DNA from: Welwitschia mirabilis
Taxonomy: Eukaryota; Gnetophyta; Gnetopsida; Welwitschiales
Direction: 5' to 3'
DNA length: 64,000 bases
Assembly: GCA_051453625.1 (NCBI GenBank)
Contig: JBOZIK010000001.1
Location: forward strand, 298,832,526-298,896,525
Shown: piece after piece, positions 11,765-23,079 of the stretch
Position numbering within the stretch: the stretch's first letter is position 1
How the letters are laid out: every line of letters begins with the position of its first letter
Translations under genes and position numbers: made by a program
Notes under the pieces: model-generated
Databases searched by the model: none
Told to the model about the DNA's origin: nothing
What the model saw: only the letters and a program-made list of their open reading frames with translations

Positions 11765-12324
11765 AATCATAGATTTGAAAAAGCTAAAGCAACTATTAAA
11801 TTTCCTTGAGTAATACTTAATAAATAAATAAGGTGAATAAAATTTCACTTATATCAATTAGGAGATTGATTAATGCTTACTATGATTGCTTCATTAGTTC
11901 AATAAGCTCATCAAGTTGAGAATTTTCTAATTTCACACATCACAAAATATAGTCATATTAAGAATTGCTTACTTAAATACAACCCATTATGATATTGCTT
12001 GATATAAAAATTCCATTAATACATCCATCTTAAATGTAACTATGACACAAGAGCTACAACATGTAGAATGGATTTTTGGTGGTCATTGCTTTGTGGGGAG
12101 GTATAACTTATCTCTTGAATGAATGTGACATAGATATGGAAAGAGTTAATTGGAATAGGTCTTTGCAATGTCTTCTACTTCTTCTTCTTCTTTTTTGTTT
12201 TTTTCTCCATAGGGAGATTATACAAATTAACAAAGTCCAAAAAATAAAAAAAATATGCTTATTAATTATGAAATACCTAAGTGCAAAATGTTAAGAAAAG
12301 AATCACTTAAAATTCTATTAACAA
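11765..12324. other. No gene seen
   Basis: AT-rich sequence with a short CTT run at about 12,178-12,193. The 72-codon frame at 12,076-12,294 has no recognisable motif and unusual composition; I do not treat it as a gene. Confidence 0.4.
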
Positions 12325-12480
12325 CATTAGACTATAGTTTCACGAAAGAAATAATGTTGATTTCTCAAATATTATCTTTCTTTAATAATAACTTTATAGT
12401 ACAATTTCACTAAAGAAATAATACCAATTTCTCTAATAATAGCCTTATACTGCACTTTCACTAAATAAATAATACCAATT
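12325..12480 (+). repeat. Degenerate tandem repeat, ~3 units
   Basis: Three units of about 45-65 bp share TTTCACTAAAGAAATAATACC and TAATAATA blocks. It lies downstream (3') of the minus-strand LINE remnant. Confidence 0.6.
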
Positions 12481-12605
12481 TAATACACTCAAATAAATTT
12501 GATGCTCTAATCACCTAGAAAAATGATTTACAATGTCAACTCCAAATAAGTAACATACTTTTTAAAAGAAAAATATACAAATTATCATTAAATTAGTCGT
12601 TTAGT

Positions 12606-12802
12606 CTATCCTCTAAAATAAGAGAGAGAGGGAGAAAAATATGATTTGAAGCATTTTGTAGAACTAAGACCAAACTTATCTAACCAATAGGCACTCCCAA
12701 AACACATGCTAGATAGATTTACTACTATAACAAATTGGACACAGGAAGGGAGAAGCCTCTCTTGGTTAAATTCACCTTCCAATTGGTAATGATTTATGCA
12801 AT
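12606..12802 (-). pseudogene. LINE ORF2 C-terminal zinc-ribbon (zf-RVT) remnant
   Basis: One minus frame reads LCPICYSSKSI, stop, HVFWECLLVR. This matches the zf-RVT module at the end of plant L1-type reverse transcriptases ('C--C---ES--HLF-EC---R-VW'). It continues the minus-strand LINE whose RT core is at 27,200-29,000; the Ty3 block from 12,803 to 26,568 sits between the two parts. The five bases next to the LTR are GCAAT, close to TCAAT/TCAAA on the other side. Confidence 0.6.
12798..12802. other. Left target-site duplication of the Ty3 block (GCAAT)
   Basis: GCAAT precedes the LTR. The right flank is TCAAA at 26,569 and TCAAT at the second copy of the junction (30,991). A 4-of-5 match with the second copy is compatible with an aged 5 bp duplication, but could be chance. 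Confidence 0.4.
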
Positions 12803-14207
12803 TGAAATAATCCAAACTTAAATTATGAAAATTTTAACTCACTTCAAGGACAAAATTAAATCCTAGGATATCATAGTTGCAAATTTCAAGTAATGCTCTA
12901 ATAATCAAAAGTGATATCCCTAAAAAGATTAATTTGAAGAATAGGCAAAACTTACTTTCCTTTATACAAGATTTATGAATACATAAGTAAGGCTTAAAAT
13001 TAATTTGGATATAAAACAACACAAGAGAAAAGGGCCTCTACAAAATAAAGAACAATTTTTAATCAGTTTCACCAAAAAATTAGTTTAAGAGATTTTATCC
13101 CACTAAACTACCATGGTGATGCTAATTTAACCATAGAATAAGTGTTTCACAAAGGATGTAAGGACCTATTCAGTATGTATAGGAAATTTACTAGGCACTC
13201 AAGGTATAAAAGAAGCTACAAGGAAAATCAACTTCTATTTTTTACACACCTGTTTAAATGATAAGTATTTAACAAAATTAATCATCATTAATTCCATAAG
13301 AATGTAATGTATTATAGCTATAATTATCTAAATGGAGAATCATTACTTTACAAGCCCATAAAACTAACAAAGATTTGAATCATGGATTAATTATAAGAGG
13401 AGAAATTTTGTGGCTAAGGAATAAACAAATTATTAAATTCCATGCTAATAGTAAAACATTTGCACTTAGTAGAAATTGAACTAGGGACCTTATCTTTTCT
13501 AAACTGTCTAACAAGCATCTATGCTAACACTTTCATCTAAAGATTTTATTGATGCAAAACGATGAGAATTAAGACCATCTTACCTTCACCAATTCTCAGC
13601 AAGTGAATGCCCAACTTAAAACCCCATAACTATAATGTGGTTTGCTTAAAGAACTCATAGTAATGGTGCATATTATTTGAGGAGCTCACAACTACAACAT
13701 AGCTTGAAGTCAGGGAGATGAATGCTTGGAAAAAGGAAGAGGAAAAATGCATAGGGAGAAAAATTTTTATGTGTGATTTTTAGCGTCTCTTCACAAGAAT
13801 AATGTAGTATATTTTTGATCATTTTCTTGACTGAGAAAGATCTCTTCTTCTTAAATAATGGCATTTTATTCTAAGAAAGTTCAAGGTGAGGTGTTTTCTC
13901 TTATGTTTGAAAGTTTTATTAGTTGTTTTCTAACTGTGAAACTATCTAAAACACTCTAAAATGTTTCTGCAGGAGGGGGATGGGGTGCAATGTGTCAAGA
14001 AAAATATTTTCTAGGTAAGAAAAATGATTCTAATTGTAGAACAATAGTATCAAGTGCGCCCTGATCCCACTCCTTTTTAGATGAAATCAAGTCAAAATCC
14101 TCTAAAATACATAAGGGAATGAATGCATTGGAAACCCTACAAACGTTCAGCCTTTAGTCTCAATAGAAACATGGCACACAAATGAAATGTAACACCCCTT
14201 AACCAAT

Positions 14208-14283
14208 AGCAGTTTCATGGTGTAATGAAAAGAGGTGGTTATGGTAAGAAGGAAGGTAGCAGTTCAAATCCCACCAATGCCAA
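14208..14283 (+). other. tRNA-like A/B-box module inside left LTR
   Basis: The stretch starts CAGTTTCATGGTGTAATG, very like the D-arm side of plant tRNA-Gln genes (A-box), and has AGTTCAAATCCC about 42 bp later (B-box/T-arm). Spacing fits a tRNA or tRNA-derived SINE, but the anticodon arm is not recognisable and the acceptor stem pairs only partly (GCA with TGC at the ends). The module lies antisense to the LTR and recurs in the right LTR at 24,488. Most likely a fixed SINE fragment or chance-grown pol III promoter, not a working tRNA. Confidence 0.5.
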
Positions 14284-15149
14284 AATGGCCCACAATTTGT
14301 TTAATAAAAGCATCCCTACTATTTTACATTTAAATTCTTATTTTAAGGTATCAAATATAGTTATGGGTATTAACTTTCCTTCATTCAATCCAACATTTAA
14401 GATTTTATCAAAATTAAGCATCATCGTCTAATATCCATTCTCCAAGCTTTTATTAAGATTTTTGCATTAAATACTTTCCATTTGAATCATGATGATACTT
14501 AAAATTTTAAAATCATTGCCAAATATTTTTACATTTCATAACCTTATCATTATATGACAAAAATAGCTCATAATATATGAATAAGATTCAAGATAACTTA
14601 CTAGTAATAATTGAAAATCTTCAAATAACAGATTTAATTGCAAACCTATAGGAGGAAAAACATCATTTCAAGTATGAATTTTTTTTTTTAAATAATCTTC
14701 AATACTGCAAGCCACCCACAAAAAGAAAACAAAGTTAGTCTCATAATAATAACAAGTACTGCAAACTACACAAAAGAAAATAGAGTTTATCTCATAATAA
14801 TAAATAATACACTAAATACTCAAGCATTTAGAAATTAAACTCGAATAACCCATAGGAAATGCATTTAATTAGGATATTCTCCACCATTTTAGATCCATCG
14901 ATCCTTCATAAATCATGCCATCTTAGCAATTAGATACTACATTTATCAACTATTACAAAATAGTATGGGATAAGAACTATGAAGATCTCATAACCCCCAG
15001 TATGGCCTAGGAAAGAATCGGTATTTGACAAGATACTTCAAGGATTGAGATAATAAGGAAAAGTTCAAGACTTTCAATAAATCCAAGACATACGCAAATA
15101 ATGAGCTCATAGTCATGTACAAAAATATCAAATATGTAATCTCCATCAT

Positions 15150-15445
15150 CAATAACTTCACTACCTCATTCAGTGATCTATGAAACCCACTACCTCATTC
15201 AGTAATTTGTGGTTTTCTAATAATATTTAACTTCACTGCCTCATTCAATGATCTGTAAGACCACTACCTCATTTGGTGATCTATGGTACTCTTAATCATC
15301 ATTGAATTTACTATCTTATTTGGTGATCTATGAAGCCCACTACCTCATTTGATGACCTATGGTAATATGATATCTCCACTTCCTCATTTGGCGATCTATG
15401 GGATTCTCTCTTCACTATCTTGTTTAGGGATCTATGAAGTATATG
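15150..15445 (-). repeat. Short interspersed tandem units in left LTR
   Basis: About eight units carry the core CTCATTTGGTGATCTATG with variable spacers on the plus strand. In element orientation the block is in the U3 half of the LTR, where enhancer-like repeats often sit. The same block is in the right LTR at 25,405-25,645. Confidence 0.8.
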
Positions 15446-16353
15446 ACAAAATAATGTCGTGAAGCTAAAGAAGCTTGACCACAACAATATACCTTGATAA
15501 GAGAATAACTTCATGAATAAGTTTTCTTACAAATGTCCATTTCATATAAGAAGATACTTCAAGAAATTAAGGATAGATAGATAGAGATGAGATATGTATT
15601 AACATAGAGTTTTTTTTATTCAAGTAACACATGATTTAGTACCTGTTTTACATGAATACATACACATTAATTTTAACAAGCAAATGCATAAGAAGGACTA
15701 TTAAGAAGATTTCAAGAGAATAAATTCATACGTAGATGTGATAATTTTAAGACTAAATGTAAAAGAAAGGACCAACAAGAAAGCATAAAAAAAGGTAAAT
15801 AACCATATCAATTTTTGCAAGTCTTCAAGGCTTTTCCAGGCTTTAAGATGCAATAGTAAAGATTCTCTAAAAATAAAAGTGAAGTCCCAAAATTAAAAAG
15901 AAGGAGGAGGGTCCTATTTATAATTATGATTTGGTGGAATATGAAGAGTCATAGGTATATAAGGATAAAATACCATGAATGAGAATGGTTAAGAGAGGGG
16001 TTACATAACGTCTTATACATGATTGCCTAGCCATTGAGTGCTTTTAATAATATAATCAAGATAATGCTTTACATTTAATAATGAGAAAAAGGAATAAATA
16101 ACATGTCTTCATAATATACATTTAATTCAGCATTTACAATCAATTACATAAAGAAAGAAAGATATCATCTCCATCACCATAGCATATAAAAAATTGGTAC
16201 AAAGATTTACTAAAAAAGGTCTTCATATTACAACTCAATAATATTTCATATCAATTATAATAATTGGTATTTCAAGTAATTTAATATTTTTTTAAATATT
16301 TCATAAAACATAACTTACAATTCTTATAAGAAAAGTAAAAATATGGACATGAC

Positions 16354-16372
16354 ATTTCTCACCTCTTGAAGA
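16354..16372 (-). other. Polypurine tract of Ty3 element
   Basis: On the minus strand TTCAAGAGGTGAGAAA directly precedes the LTR start TGTCATGTCC. This purine run is where plus-strand DNA synthesis would be primed. Confidence 0.7.
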
Positions 16373-16399
16373 AGTTTCATCCTCAAAACTTGCTAAGAG

Positions 16400-17817
16400 G
16401 TCAAGTATCCATTATGTAATATCTACTTTTGTTTCCCAAGTTGCTTCATCTATATATTGATTTGACCACTGAGCTTTGTATAAATACACAATTTTTTTCT
16501 CTCAAAGCAATATGCCTTTGATCAAGAGTTTTAACCAGTTGAGCTATGATTGAACCATTTAGAGTATGTTAACTTCTTAATTCATGATTATATTAGATTC
16601 ATCAGCCAAGCATCTCCTTAGCAAGGATACATGAAAGACATTATGAAGCATAGATAAATGAGGTGGTAAGGCTAATTTATAAGTAATAAGTTCAATCCTC
16701 TTAATAATCTGATATGACCTTATGAATATTACTCCTTTAAAAGATGAACATTTGAGATAAATGTAATCTCCTTTTTGAAATTCTAATTGCCTCCTTTGAT
16801 GGTTTTCATACTTAGCTTGGCTATTCTTTACCATTTTTAACATATTTCAAATCAATCTTACCTTTTCTTCAATATCTCAAGTGGATGAAATCCTTAACAG
16901 TTTCTTGTTAGTTACATCAAATCATGTAATAGGAGACCTACACATCCACCATATAAGACTTGAAAAGGGACACAACCAATCAGCTATTGATGCCTATTAT
17001 TGTAGGTAAATTCCACTAATGCTAAATGATCTGTCGAATATCCATTAAAATCTAGAATTACAGATCTCAGTAAATGCTCAAATATTTTATTTGTCCTTTT
17101 AGTTTAATCATCCATCTGAGGGTAAAATGTTGTGCTTATATTTAAATTTTTTCCCAAATCATGATGGAAAGAAGTCCAAAATCTTGATGTAAACTTACTA
17201 TCTCTATCAGAAATAATTCTTTTGGGTATACCATGTAATCTAATAATGCTTTTAATATATTTCTTGATAATTCTTTCAGCTGAATCAGTTGTCTTAACTA
17301 AACAGAAGTGTGTACTCTTAGTTAACAAATTACTTACTACAAGAATGGAATTGTATCCTTCTTTTAACTTTGGTAGACTTATAATAAAATCCATCCCAAC
17401 TACTTTCCATTTTTACTCTGGAATGTAATGAGGGTATAAAAGCCTAGCTAGGTGTTGATATTCAGCCTTTACTAATTGGCAAGTCATGCATTTTTCTACA
17501 TAATTCACAATTTTCAACTTCATGCCTAGCCACTAGAAGTGTTGTTTGATGTCCCTATACATCTTGTTGACTGTTGGATGAATAGCATATTGAGTACCAT
17601 GGAACTCCTTACAAATGATTTTATTTACTTGATCCTCATTTGGTACTATTATTCTTCCCAAATAAGAAACAATCCCATTAGTTGATATAGTAAATACTTC
17701 AATTCCTTCTCCTCTTACCTTCTGGAAAAGAGGGCAATCTTGCTGTAAATCATAAATTATTTTGAATAAATCCTTTGGTGAATTCATGAAATTAAGAAAG
17801 TGTCTCCTTCTACTCAA
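16400..17817 (-). pseudogene. Ty3 integrase with C-terminal chromodomain, broken
   Basis: Integrase inserts the cDNA copy into the genome. Visible in order: an N-terminal zinc-binding region (FHGTQYAIHPTVNKMYRD, then KCMTCQ near 17,490); the catalytic core with MDFIISLPK (first Asp, 17,394), IISDRDSKFTSRFW (second Asp) and LALVEFTYNN near 17,010 (Glu), so the D,D,E triad is present; the C-terminal block ending HNVFHVSLLRRC (16,577-16,843); and after a frameshift a chromodomain-like AQWSNQYIDEATWE (about 16,430-16,480). Chromodomains in this lineage are thought to direct insertion to heterochromatin. Stops and frame changes separate the pieces. Confidence 0.85.
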
Positions 17818-18180
17818 TGCATCAACAACAACATTGACCTTTTACTTCTGGTAATTTATTGTTAGATCAAAATCTTATATAAATTATACCAATCTCCTCT
17901 GTCTTAGATTTATCTTGGGTTGAGTGTGAATGTACTTGAGGATCTTATGATTTATTTAGATTTTAACTCTTTCTTCATATAAGTAGTGTCTCCAAATTTT
18001 AAGTGCATGAAACATGACAGCTAGCTCTAAGTCAAGAATAGGATAGTTTTTTTCATGATTCTTAAACTATCTCAATGCATAAGCAATAACCTTTCCTTCT
18101 TACATTAATACTGCTTCTAATCCTCCCCCAGAAGAATCTATGAAAATTGTATAGATTTTTCTTGATTCTACCATTTTTAA
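17818..18180 (-). pseudogene. Ty3 RNase H domain, broken
   Basis: RNase H removes the RNA strand during reverse transcription. The minus-strand frame contains DSSGGGLEAVLM, EGKVIAYALR, NHEKNYPILDLELA and LKIWRHYLY, matching the Ty3 RNase H pattern, and runs into VDALSRRR at the integrase start. At least five stops are present, mostly where Gln, Arg or Trp codons would be expected (C-to-T or G-to-A changes). It lies between RT and integrase, as in all Ty3 elements. Confidence 0.8.
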
Positions 18181-18390
18181 AATAGGAGTAGATATAAGTG
18201 CTTCCTTTAGTCTTTGAAGAGCTTCATCACATTGGGTGGTTCAAACAAAGGAATGATCCTTTCTTAACAATGTTATAAGAGAAACTACAATCTTGGAAAA
18301 GTTTGGAATGAACCTTTGATAATATCTTGCTAAACTAAGAAAATGCCTCATCTCTATTACTAATTCAAGATTAGGCCAATCTACCACTAC

Positions 18391-19101
18391 TTATACTTTA
18401 TCGCTATCCATAGTAATTTCTTCTTTAGATATTAAATGTTCCAAAAATTTAATCTTAGTTAACCAAAATTCACACTTTTTAGGGTTAACACAGAATTTAT
18501 TCTTTCTCAACATCTCCAACACAATTCTTAGATGCTTTTCCTGCTCTTTCTTGATTGTTGAATATATTAGTACATCATCAATAAATACTACCATAAATTC
18601 ATTAAGATAATCTCGATAAATATTGTTCATGATTATTATAAATGCAGTAGGTGCATTGGTGAGTCCAAATGATACTACTCAAAATTCATAATGGCCGTAC
18701 TTGGTATGAAATGCCATTTTGCAAATGTCTTCTTATTTTATTCTAAGTTGGTGGTAGCCTAACTTAAGGTTAATCTTTTAGGAAAAATTTAAAAAATCTA
18801 GTTGATCAAAAAAGTATTCTATCCTAGGCAAGGAATAATTGTTCTAAACTATCACCCTATTTAGCATTCTGTAGTCCACACATAACCTTAACCCATCATT
18901 CTTTTTGTTAACAAATAGAACTGATGCACCCCAAGGAGAAATACTTGATCTAATTAACCCCTTATCTAGAAGTGTTGTTAATTCTGTTTTTAATTTTGCT
19001 AGTCCTATAAGAGGCATTCTATAAGGTGCTCTTGAAATTTGTTTTAATCCTTCTTTAAGGGTTGTCTTGAAGTCCTCTATCCTTTTAGGTGGATAACCCA
19101 A
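18391..19101 (-). pseudogene. Ty3 reverse transcriptase domain, broken
   Basis: The upper frame (19,101-18,844) holds [35 protein letters not shown] and [11 protein letters not shown], the N-terminal RT motifs. The middle (18,843-18,631) has LKLGYHQLRI and FGLTNAPTAF with stops. The lower frame (18,630-18,391) has FMVVFIDDVLIYS, the catalytic box with its two aspartates, and CEFWLTKIKFLEHLIS. All polymerase motifs can be found in order, but at least three stops or shifts interrupt them. Confidence 0.9.
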
Positions 19102-19353
19102 CAGGTCTTTTGGAGAAACATCTAATTACTCTTATACTATTGGAATTTTGAATACGTTTGGCTCATGATGCAAAGAATGATCAAATTTAATGATTCCAAA
19201 GACTTGTACGTGTCTGACTTCTCTTTTCATTTCCGTACTTGTTGTTAGTTGTTTAGATACGTGATCTTATAAAATTGGCAAATTTATTCTTCTTCCTTTA
19301 AAATTTATCACTGATACCTTTCTATGGTAGCAATATATTTGTACCCTATTATC

Positions 19354-19599
19354 TCATAACCACTTCATTCCTAAAATGATATCAAAATAACCCAGCTTCA
19401 AAACTAGTAATTGAATTTTAAAATTTAAATAATCAATTTGCAACATACACAAAGGAGTTTTACAAATTGTTTTTAGTTGTCTTTCGTCTGGAAGTTCTAC
19501 GATTAATTGCTTAGTCTTCAAAAGTTTTGAGAATATATTACTAGCTATTTCATAGGAAATGAAGGAATCAGATGCACCAAGGTCTAATAAAAGTTTCAT
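19354..19599 (-). pseudogene. Ty3 aspartic protease domain remnant
   Basis: The 81-residue frame begins MKLLLDLGASDSFIS, where the family active site reads D-S/T-G-A-S; here the second residue is Leu. It ends DIILGMKWL, the standard protease C-terminal motif. The protease would cut the Gag-Pol polyprotein. The active-site change plus flanking stops make it inactive. Confidence 0.8.
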
Positions 19600-19704
19600 A
19601 GGAAATTTTAATAATGTACTTAAAGTTTACAAAGTTACTTCTAGTTGGGTGCCTTTCTTGGAAATTAAATCATATAGCTTACTAACATCTAAAGGAGTAG
19701 ATTC

Positions 19705-19765
19705 CCCCTTCTTCTTCTTAGGACACTCTCTGAGATAGTGGGATCCTTAGTAGTGAAAATACTTC
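19705..19765 (-). pseudogene. Gag zinc knuckle remnant
   Basis: A minus frame reads YFHY, stop, GSHYLRECPKKKKGES. It matches the Gag nucleocapsid knuckle with both first Cys positions read as Tyr. It lies between Gag capsid and protease, as expected. Confidence 0.5.
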
Positions 19766-20191
19766 ACATTTCTGATATTGGTAATCTAGCTATTTCTTAG
19801 TGATCTAACACTTTTACCTCTTCCTCTAGTTGGTTGTACCTCTACTCTTCCCTGTGGTTGAAATGTTGCCTTGTTTTTGACTATGACCCTATTTACTCTA
19901 GCTCTTTCCCTAAATAAAACTACACTTTAATTAAAGGGCTTCCTCCATGGTTGAATCCTCCTACTCTCATGAGGCATCTTTCTTTTCTCTCCAATATTTT
20001 TGTTAGTGGACCATGATCCTTCACTGATTCTTACTTTCTCTAAAGCTTTTGCAATGGTTTTGGGTTAGAATAATTTAACTTGATTTTGGATTAGAGGATG
20101 TAACCCAGCCATAAATCTACAAATCTTTACTTCTTTGCTTCCTTAAGAGCTCCATAAATTTGTGTTCATATTAAGCTATAGTTGTGGAATT

Positions 20192-20626
20192 CTATCTAAG
20201 GCCATAGAATTCATCAGCTTTTGAGTTTAAAAGGAATGCTGAAATATACCTGCCTTTAAAACTTTCCTTAAACTCCTCCCAAAAAATGGATGAAGGAAGA
20301 GGTATTCGAAGTTTTTCTGCATTCCACCATAAGGCTGATCCCTTCACAAGCTGATGGGTTACTAGCAAAGGCTTTTGTTTAGAGGTAAAATCAAACAAAT
20401 CCAGTTCTCTTTTTATAGAGATTAACCAAGCCTCTGCATTAGCTGCGTTATCAACACCTGAAAAAGTTGGAGGGTTTATTCTTTTGAATTGCATCATTAA
20501 TTTCCTAAGAGATTCGCCACTTTCTCTACCATTGCTTTGATCATGAACTTCGCCTACAAGATTATTAACTACATCAACTAAGGTGTTCTCTCCTGTTGAT
20601 CGGTTTATAGCTCTCCTAGGAGCCAT
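20192..20626 (-). CDS. Ty3 Gag N-terminal/capsid reading frame, partial
   Basis: An open frame of 144 codons starts at ATG (20,624-20,626), about 125 bp after the primer-binding site. It contains LMMQFKRINPPTFSG and AEAWLISIKREL, then ALWWN, the pattern of chromovirus Gag capsid ('F--L-PP-F-G', 'AE-WL--IE', 'A--WW'). It is followed by a stop and degraded Gag sequence. The frame keeps CpG dinucleotides and is the best preserved coding piece in the window, in line with the CpG-richer neighbouring LTR. Full Gag would be about twice as long, so this is a truncated relic. Confidence 0.75.
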   Translation of the reverse strand: MAPRRAINRSTGENTLVDVVNNLVGEVHDQSNGRESGESLRKLMMQFKRINPPTFSGVDNAANAEAWLISIKRELDLFDFTSKQKPLLVTHQLVKGSALWWNAEKLRIPLPSSIFWEEFKESFKGRYISAFLLNSKADEFYGLR

Positions 20627-20750
20627 ATTGATCCTCCTGAAAATTGTTTAGGAAATATAATCATTGAATTTTTTTCTAGTGCTCTACCAACATAGATTCT
20701 AACATTGAAATGATTTCCCTTAAATTATACCTAACAAATTGCAACCTAGA

Positions 20751-20763
20751 GCTCTGATACCAA
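20751..20763 (-). promoter_or_regulatory. Primer-binding site for initiator tRNA-Met (middle LTR)
   Basis: The minus strand reads TTGGTATCAGAGC, an exact match to the usual plant Met-tRNA primer site, three bases or so inside the LTR end (GTTGTCTCA). Minus-strand DNA synthesis would start here. Confidence 0.9.
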
Positions 20764-20765
20764 AA

Positions 20766-22140
20766 TGAGACAACCTAAACTTCTATACTTTGAAGAATTT
20801 AATTTGCTTCGATGCCAAAATAAACCCCAAAATATCACAGTTGCAAATTTCCAGTAATGCTCTATTAACCCAAGACAATGGCCCCAAAATAGATTAAGTT
20901 GAAAATAAGGCAATACTTATTTTTCTACAAGAATTCTTTACACATATGCGAGGCTCAAATTAAACTTTGTACAAAAAACAACACAAGGAAAGAGGGCATT
21001 TATAAAAAAAAAAGGACAAGTCTTTAATCAATTCCACTAAAATTTGTTAAGAAAATTATATTCCACTAAAATGACATGGTGGTGCTAATTTAACCATAGG
21101 ATAAATGCTTCACAAGGAGGTAAGGTCCTATTTAATACTCTTTGGAAATTTACTAAGCATTCATAGTAATTTCAGGCATAAAGAGGCTAAAAGGAAAATG
21201 AACTTATATCTTGTACACACCTCTCTAAAAGCTAAGAATTATCATCAATTCCATAAGAATGCATGGTATTATAGCCATAAATATTTAATTGGAGAACATT
21301 ACTTTACAAGCCCATAAAAGCTAATAAAATTTGAATCATAGTTTAATTAGAAGAGAAAGGTGGATAAGGGCTAGACAAATTATTAAATTCCATGCTATAA
21401 TAATTAAAAAAAATGTTTGCATTTCTCTATCAAGAATTGATCCTAAGACCCCTTTCTTTTTAAACTATTTAAGAACCATGTGAGCTAACATTTTTATCTG
21501 AAAATCTATTTGATGCAATAGAATAAGAAGGAAGGCAACCCTACCTTGATGGACTTTCAGCAATAAACGCCCAGATTTGGGACATACAACTTCAGCACAG
21601 ATTGATTGGGAGTTCACAAATACGGCGTGGTTTGCTTGGGAGCTCACAAATACGACGCAGTTTGGAATAATGGAGGATAGGCTCTGGCGAAGGAAAAGAA
21701 GAAACGCACAGGAAAGAGGATTTGCTTCGCTATATCGTTGGAGGACAAACGTGGTTACAGTATCAAAGGTAAAACGTCTCAGGATTTAGAAATGCCTCCT
21801 CTGAGAAAGGCCCCTTTCACTTAAATAAGTATGTTCTTAGGCTGGGAGAGTTTAGGGTGAAGCGTTTCTATCTGTTTAACGGCTTCAATAGCTATTTTTC
21901 TGAGCACAAATCAGTCTGAAACGCTTTTGTAAGGGGGGTGTTTTATTAGGAAATGCATTTCTTTGGTAGTGAAATAATTTTAATTTTAGCAAGAATCAAA
22001 ATAGATGGTGTATTCTACGCTTAACGCTAGTAAGTGCACCCTTATCCCTTCCCTTCAAGCTGAATTGATGCCAAAAATAAAAGCCCCCAAAACTCCTTCA
22101 AGGAAATCAATGCGCTGGAAACACTGCAAACGTTCAGCCC
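20766..22140 (-). repeat. Ty3 LTR, middle copy, cut by gap (younger)
   Basis: It starts TGAGACAACC on the plus strand and is collinear with the first 1.4 kb of the outer LTRs up to AACGTTCAGCC at the N gap (the left LTR counterpart ends near 14,152). It has many CpG sites (for example 21,600-21,740) where the outer LTRs have TG or CA, so it has decayed less. The remaining 2.1 kb is missing or hidden by the gap. Confidence 0.85.
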
Positions 22141-22240
22141 NNNNNNNNNNNNNNNNNNNNNNNNNNNNNNNNNNNNNNNNNNNNNNNNNNNNNNNNNNNN
22201 NNNNNNNNNNNNNNNNNNNNNNNNNNNNNNNNNNNNNNNN
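22141..22240. other. Assembly gap, exactly 100 N, inside Ty3 block
   Basis: The left flank is LTR and the right flank is gag of the same family, so at least the rest of one LTR and perhaps a whole internal region may be missing. Confidence 0.98.
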
Positions 22241-22871
22241 GATCCTTCACTGATCCTTACTTTTTTAAGGCTTCTGCAATGGTTTTGGATTAGAATAATT
22301 TAACTTAATTTCAAATTATAAGATGCAATCTAGCCATGAATCTATGAACCTTTACTTCTTCACTTTCTGCTAACTTGAAAACATATCATAAGAGTTCCAT
22401 GAATTTGTATTCATATTAAGCTATAGTCATCGAATCTTGTCTAATACCTTGGAATTCATCAGATTTTAAATTTAAGAAAAATACTAAAATATACCTATCT
22501 TTAAACCGTTCTTTAAACTCCTCCTAAGAAATAAATGAAGAAATACATATTCAAAGTTTTTTTGCGTCCCACCATAAGGCTACTCCTTTCATAAGCTGAT
22601 GGGTTGCTAGTAAAGCCTTTTATTTAGAGGTAAAATTAAATAAATCCAATTCTCTTTTTATGGAGATTAACCAAGTTTCTGCATCAGCTGTGTTATCAAT
22701 ACCTGTAAAATTTGGAGGATTCATTCTTTTAAATTGCATCATAAATTTTCTAAGATATTGGTCACTTTCCCTACCATTGTTTTATTCATGAAGTTTTCCT
22801 ATAATATTATTAACTACATTGACTAAGGTATTATCTCCATTTGATCAGTTCATAGTTTTTCTGAAAGCCAT
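22241..22871 (-). pseudogene. Second Ty3 gag fragment (older copy)
   Basis: It parallels 20,011-20,626 base for base with about 15 percent difference by eye and small indels (for example extra bases near 22,370). The start codon is recognisable at 22,869-22,871. Stops are frequent and CpG sites are lost. It belongs to the element with the right-hand 5' LTR. Confidence 0.75.
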
Positions 22872-23066
22872 ATTGATCCTTCTGAAATTTTGTTAGGAAA
22901 ATATTTTCATTACATTTTTATTATTATTGAAAAAGATATCTTGAGAAGATTTGCAATTAATACATTATAACAAATTATTGAAATTTGTTTTTAGTGCTCT
23001 AGCAACATAAATTCTAACATTAAAATGATTTCCCTTAAATTTCATCCAACATATTAAAACCTAGGG

Positions 23067-23079
23067 CTCTGATACCAAA
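23067..23079 (-). promoter_or_regulatory. Primer-binding site for initiator tRNA-Met (right LTR)
   Basis: The minus strand reads TTGGTATCAGAGC directly before the right LTR, identical to the site at 20,751. Confidence 0.9.

Larger units (their letters stand above)
12803..16353 (-). repeat. Ty3 LTR, left (3') copy, 3.55 kb
   Basis: On the plus strand it runs from TGAAATAATCC to ACATGACA; in element orientation it starts TGTCATGTCC and ends TTTCA, close to the TG...CA rule. It matches 23,081-26,568 throughout, including an antisense tRNA-like module at 14,208 and an internal short-repeat block at 15,150. Almost no CpG remains. Confidence 0.85.

Noticed and set aside
12076-12294. 72-codon frame rich in Leu, Phe and Lys
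   Set aside because: The hydrophobic run comes from a CTT/TTTT tract; no family signature or conservation is visible.
12834-13022. Similar 62-codon minus-strand frames at 12,834 and 23,112
   Set aside because: They lie at the same place in two LTRs and resemble each other because the LTRs are copies; no protein motif is present.
14225-14431. Similar 68-codon plus-strand frames at 14,225 and 24,509
   Set aside because: LTR sequence overlapping the tRNA-like module, antisense to the element; homology is explained by the LTR pair.
15311-15514. Minus-strand frame with repeated HRS-NE-V units
   Set aside because: It is the translation of the tandem repeat in the LTR U3 half, not a protein gene.
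16517-16565. Minus-strand TAGCTCAACTGGTTAAAACT resembles a tRNA D-arm (A-box)
   Set aside because: No B-box lies downstream at tRNA distance (the GGTTCAA is upstream), and the bases fall in the integrase/chromodomain coding relic, where the codons fit the protein family.
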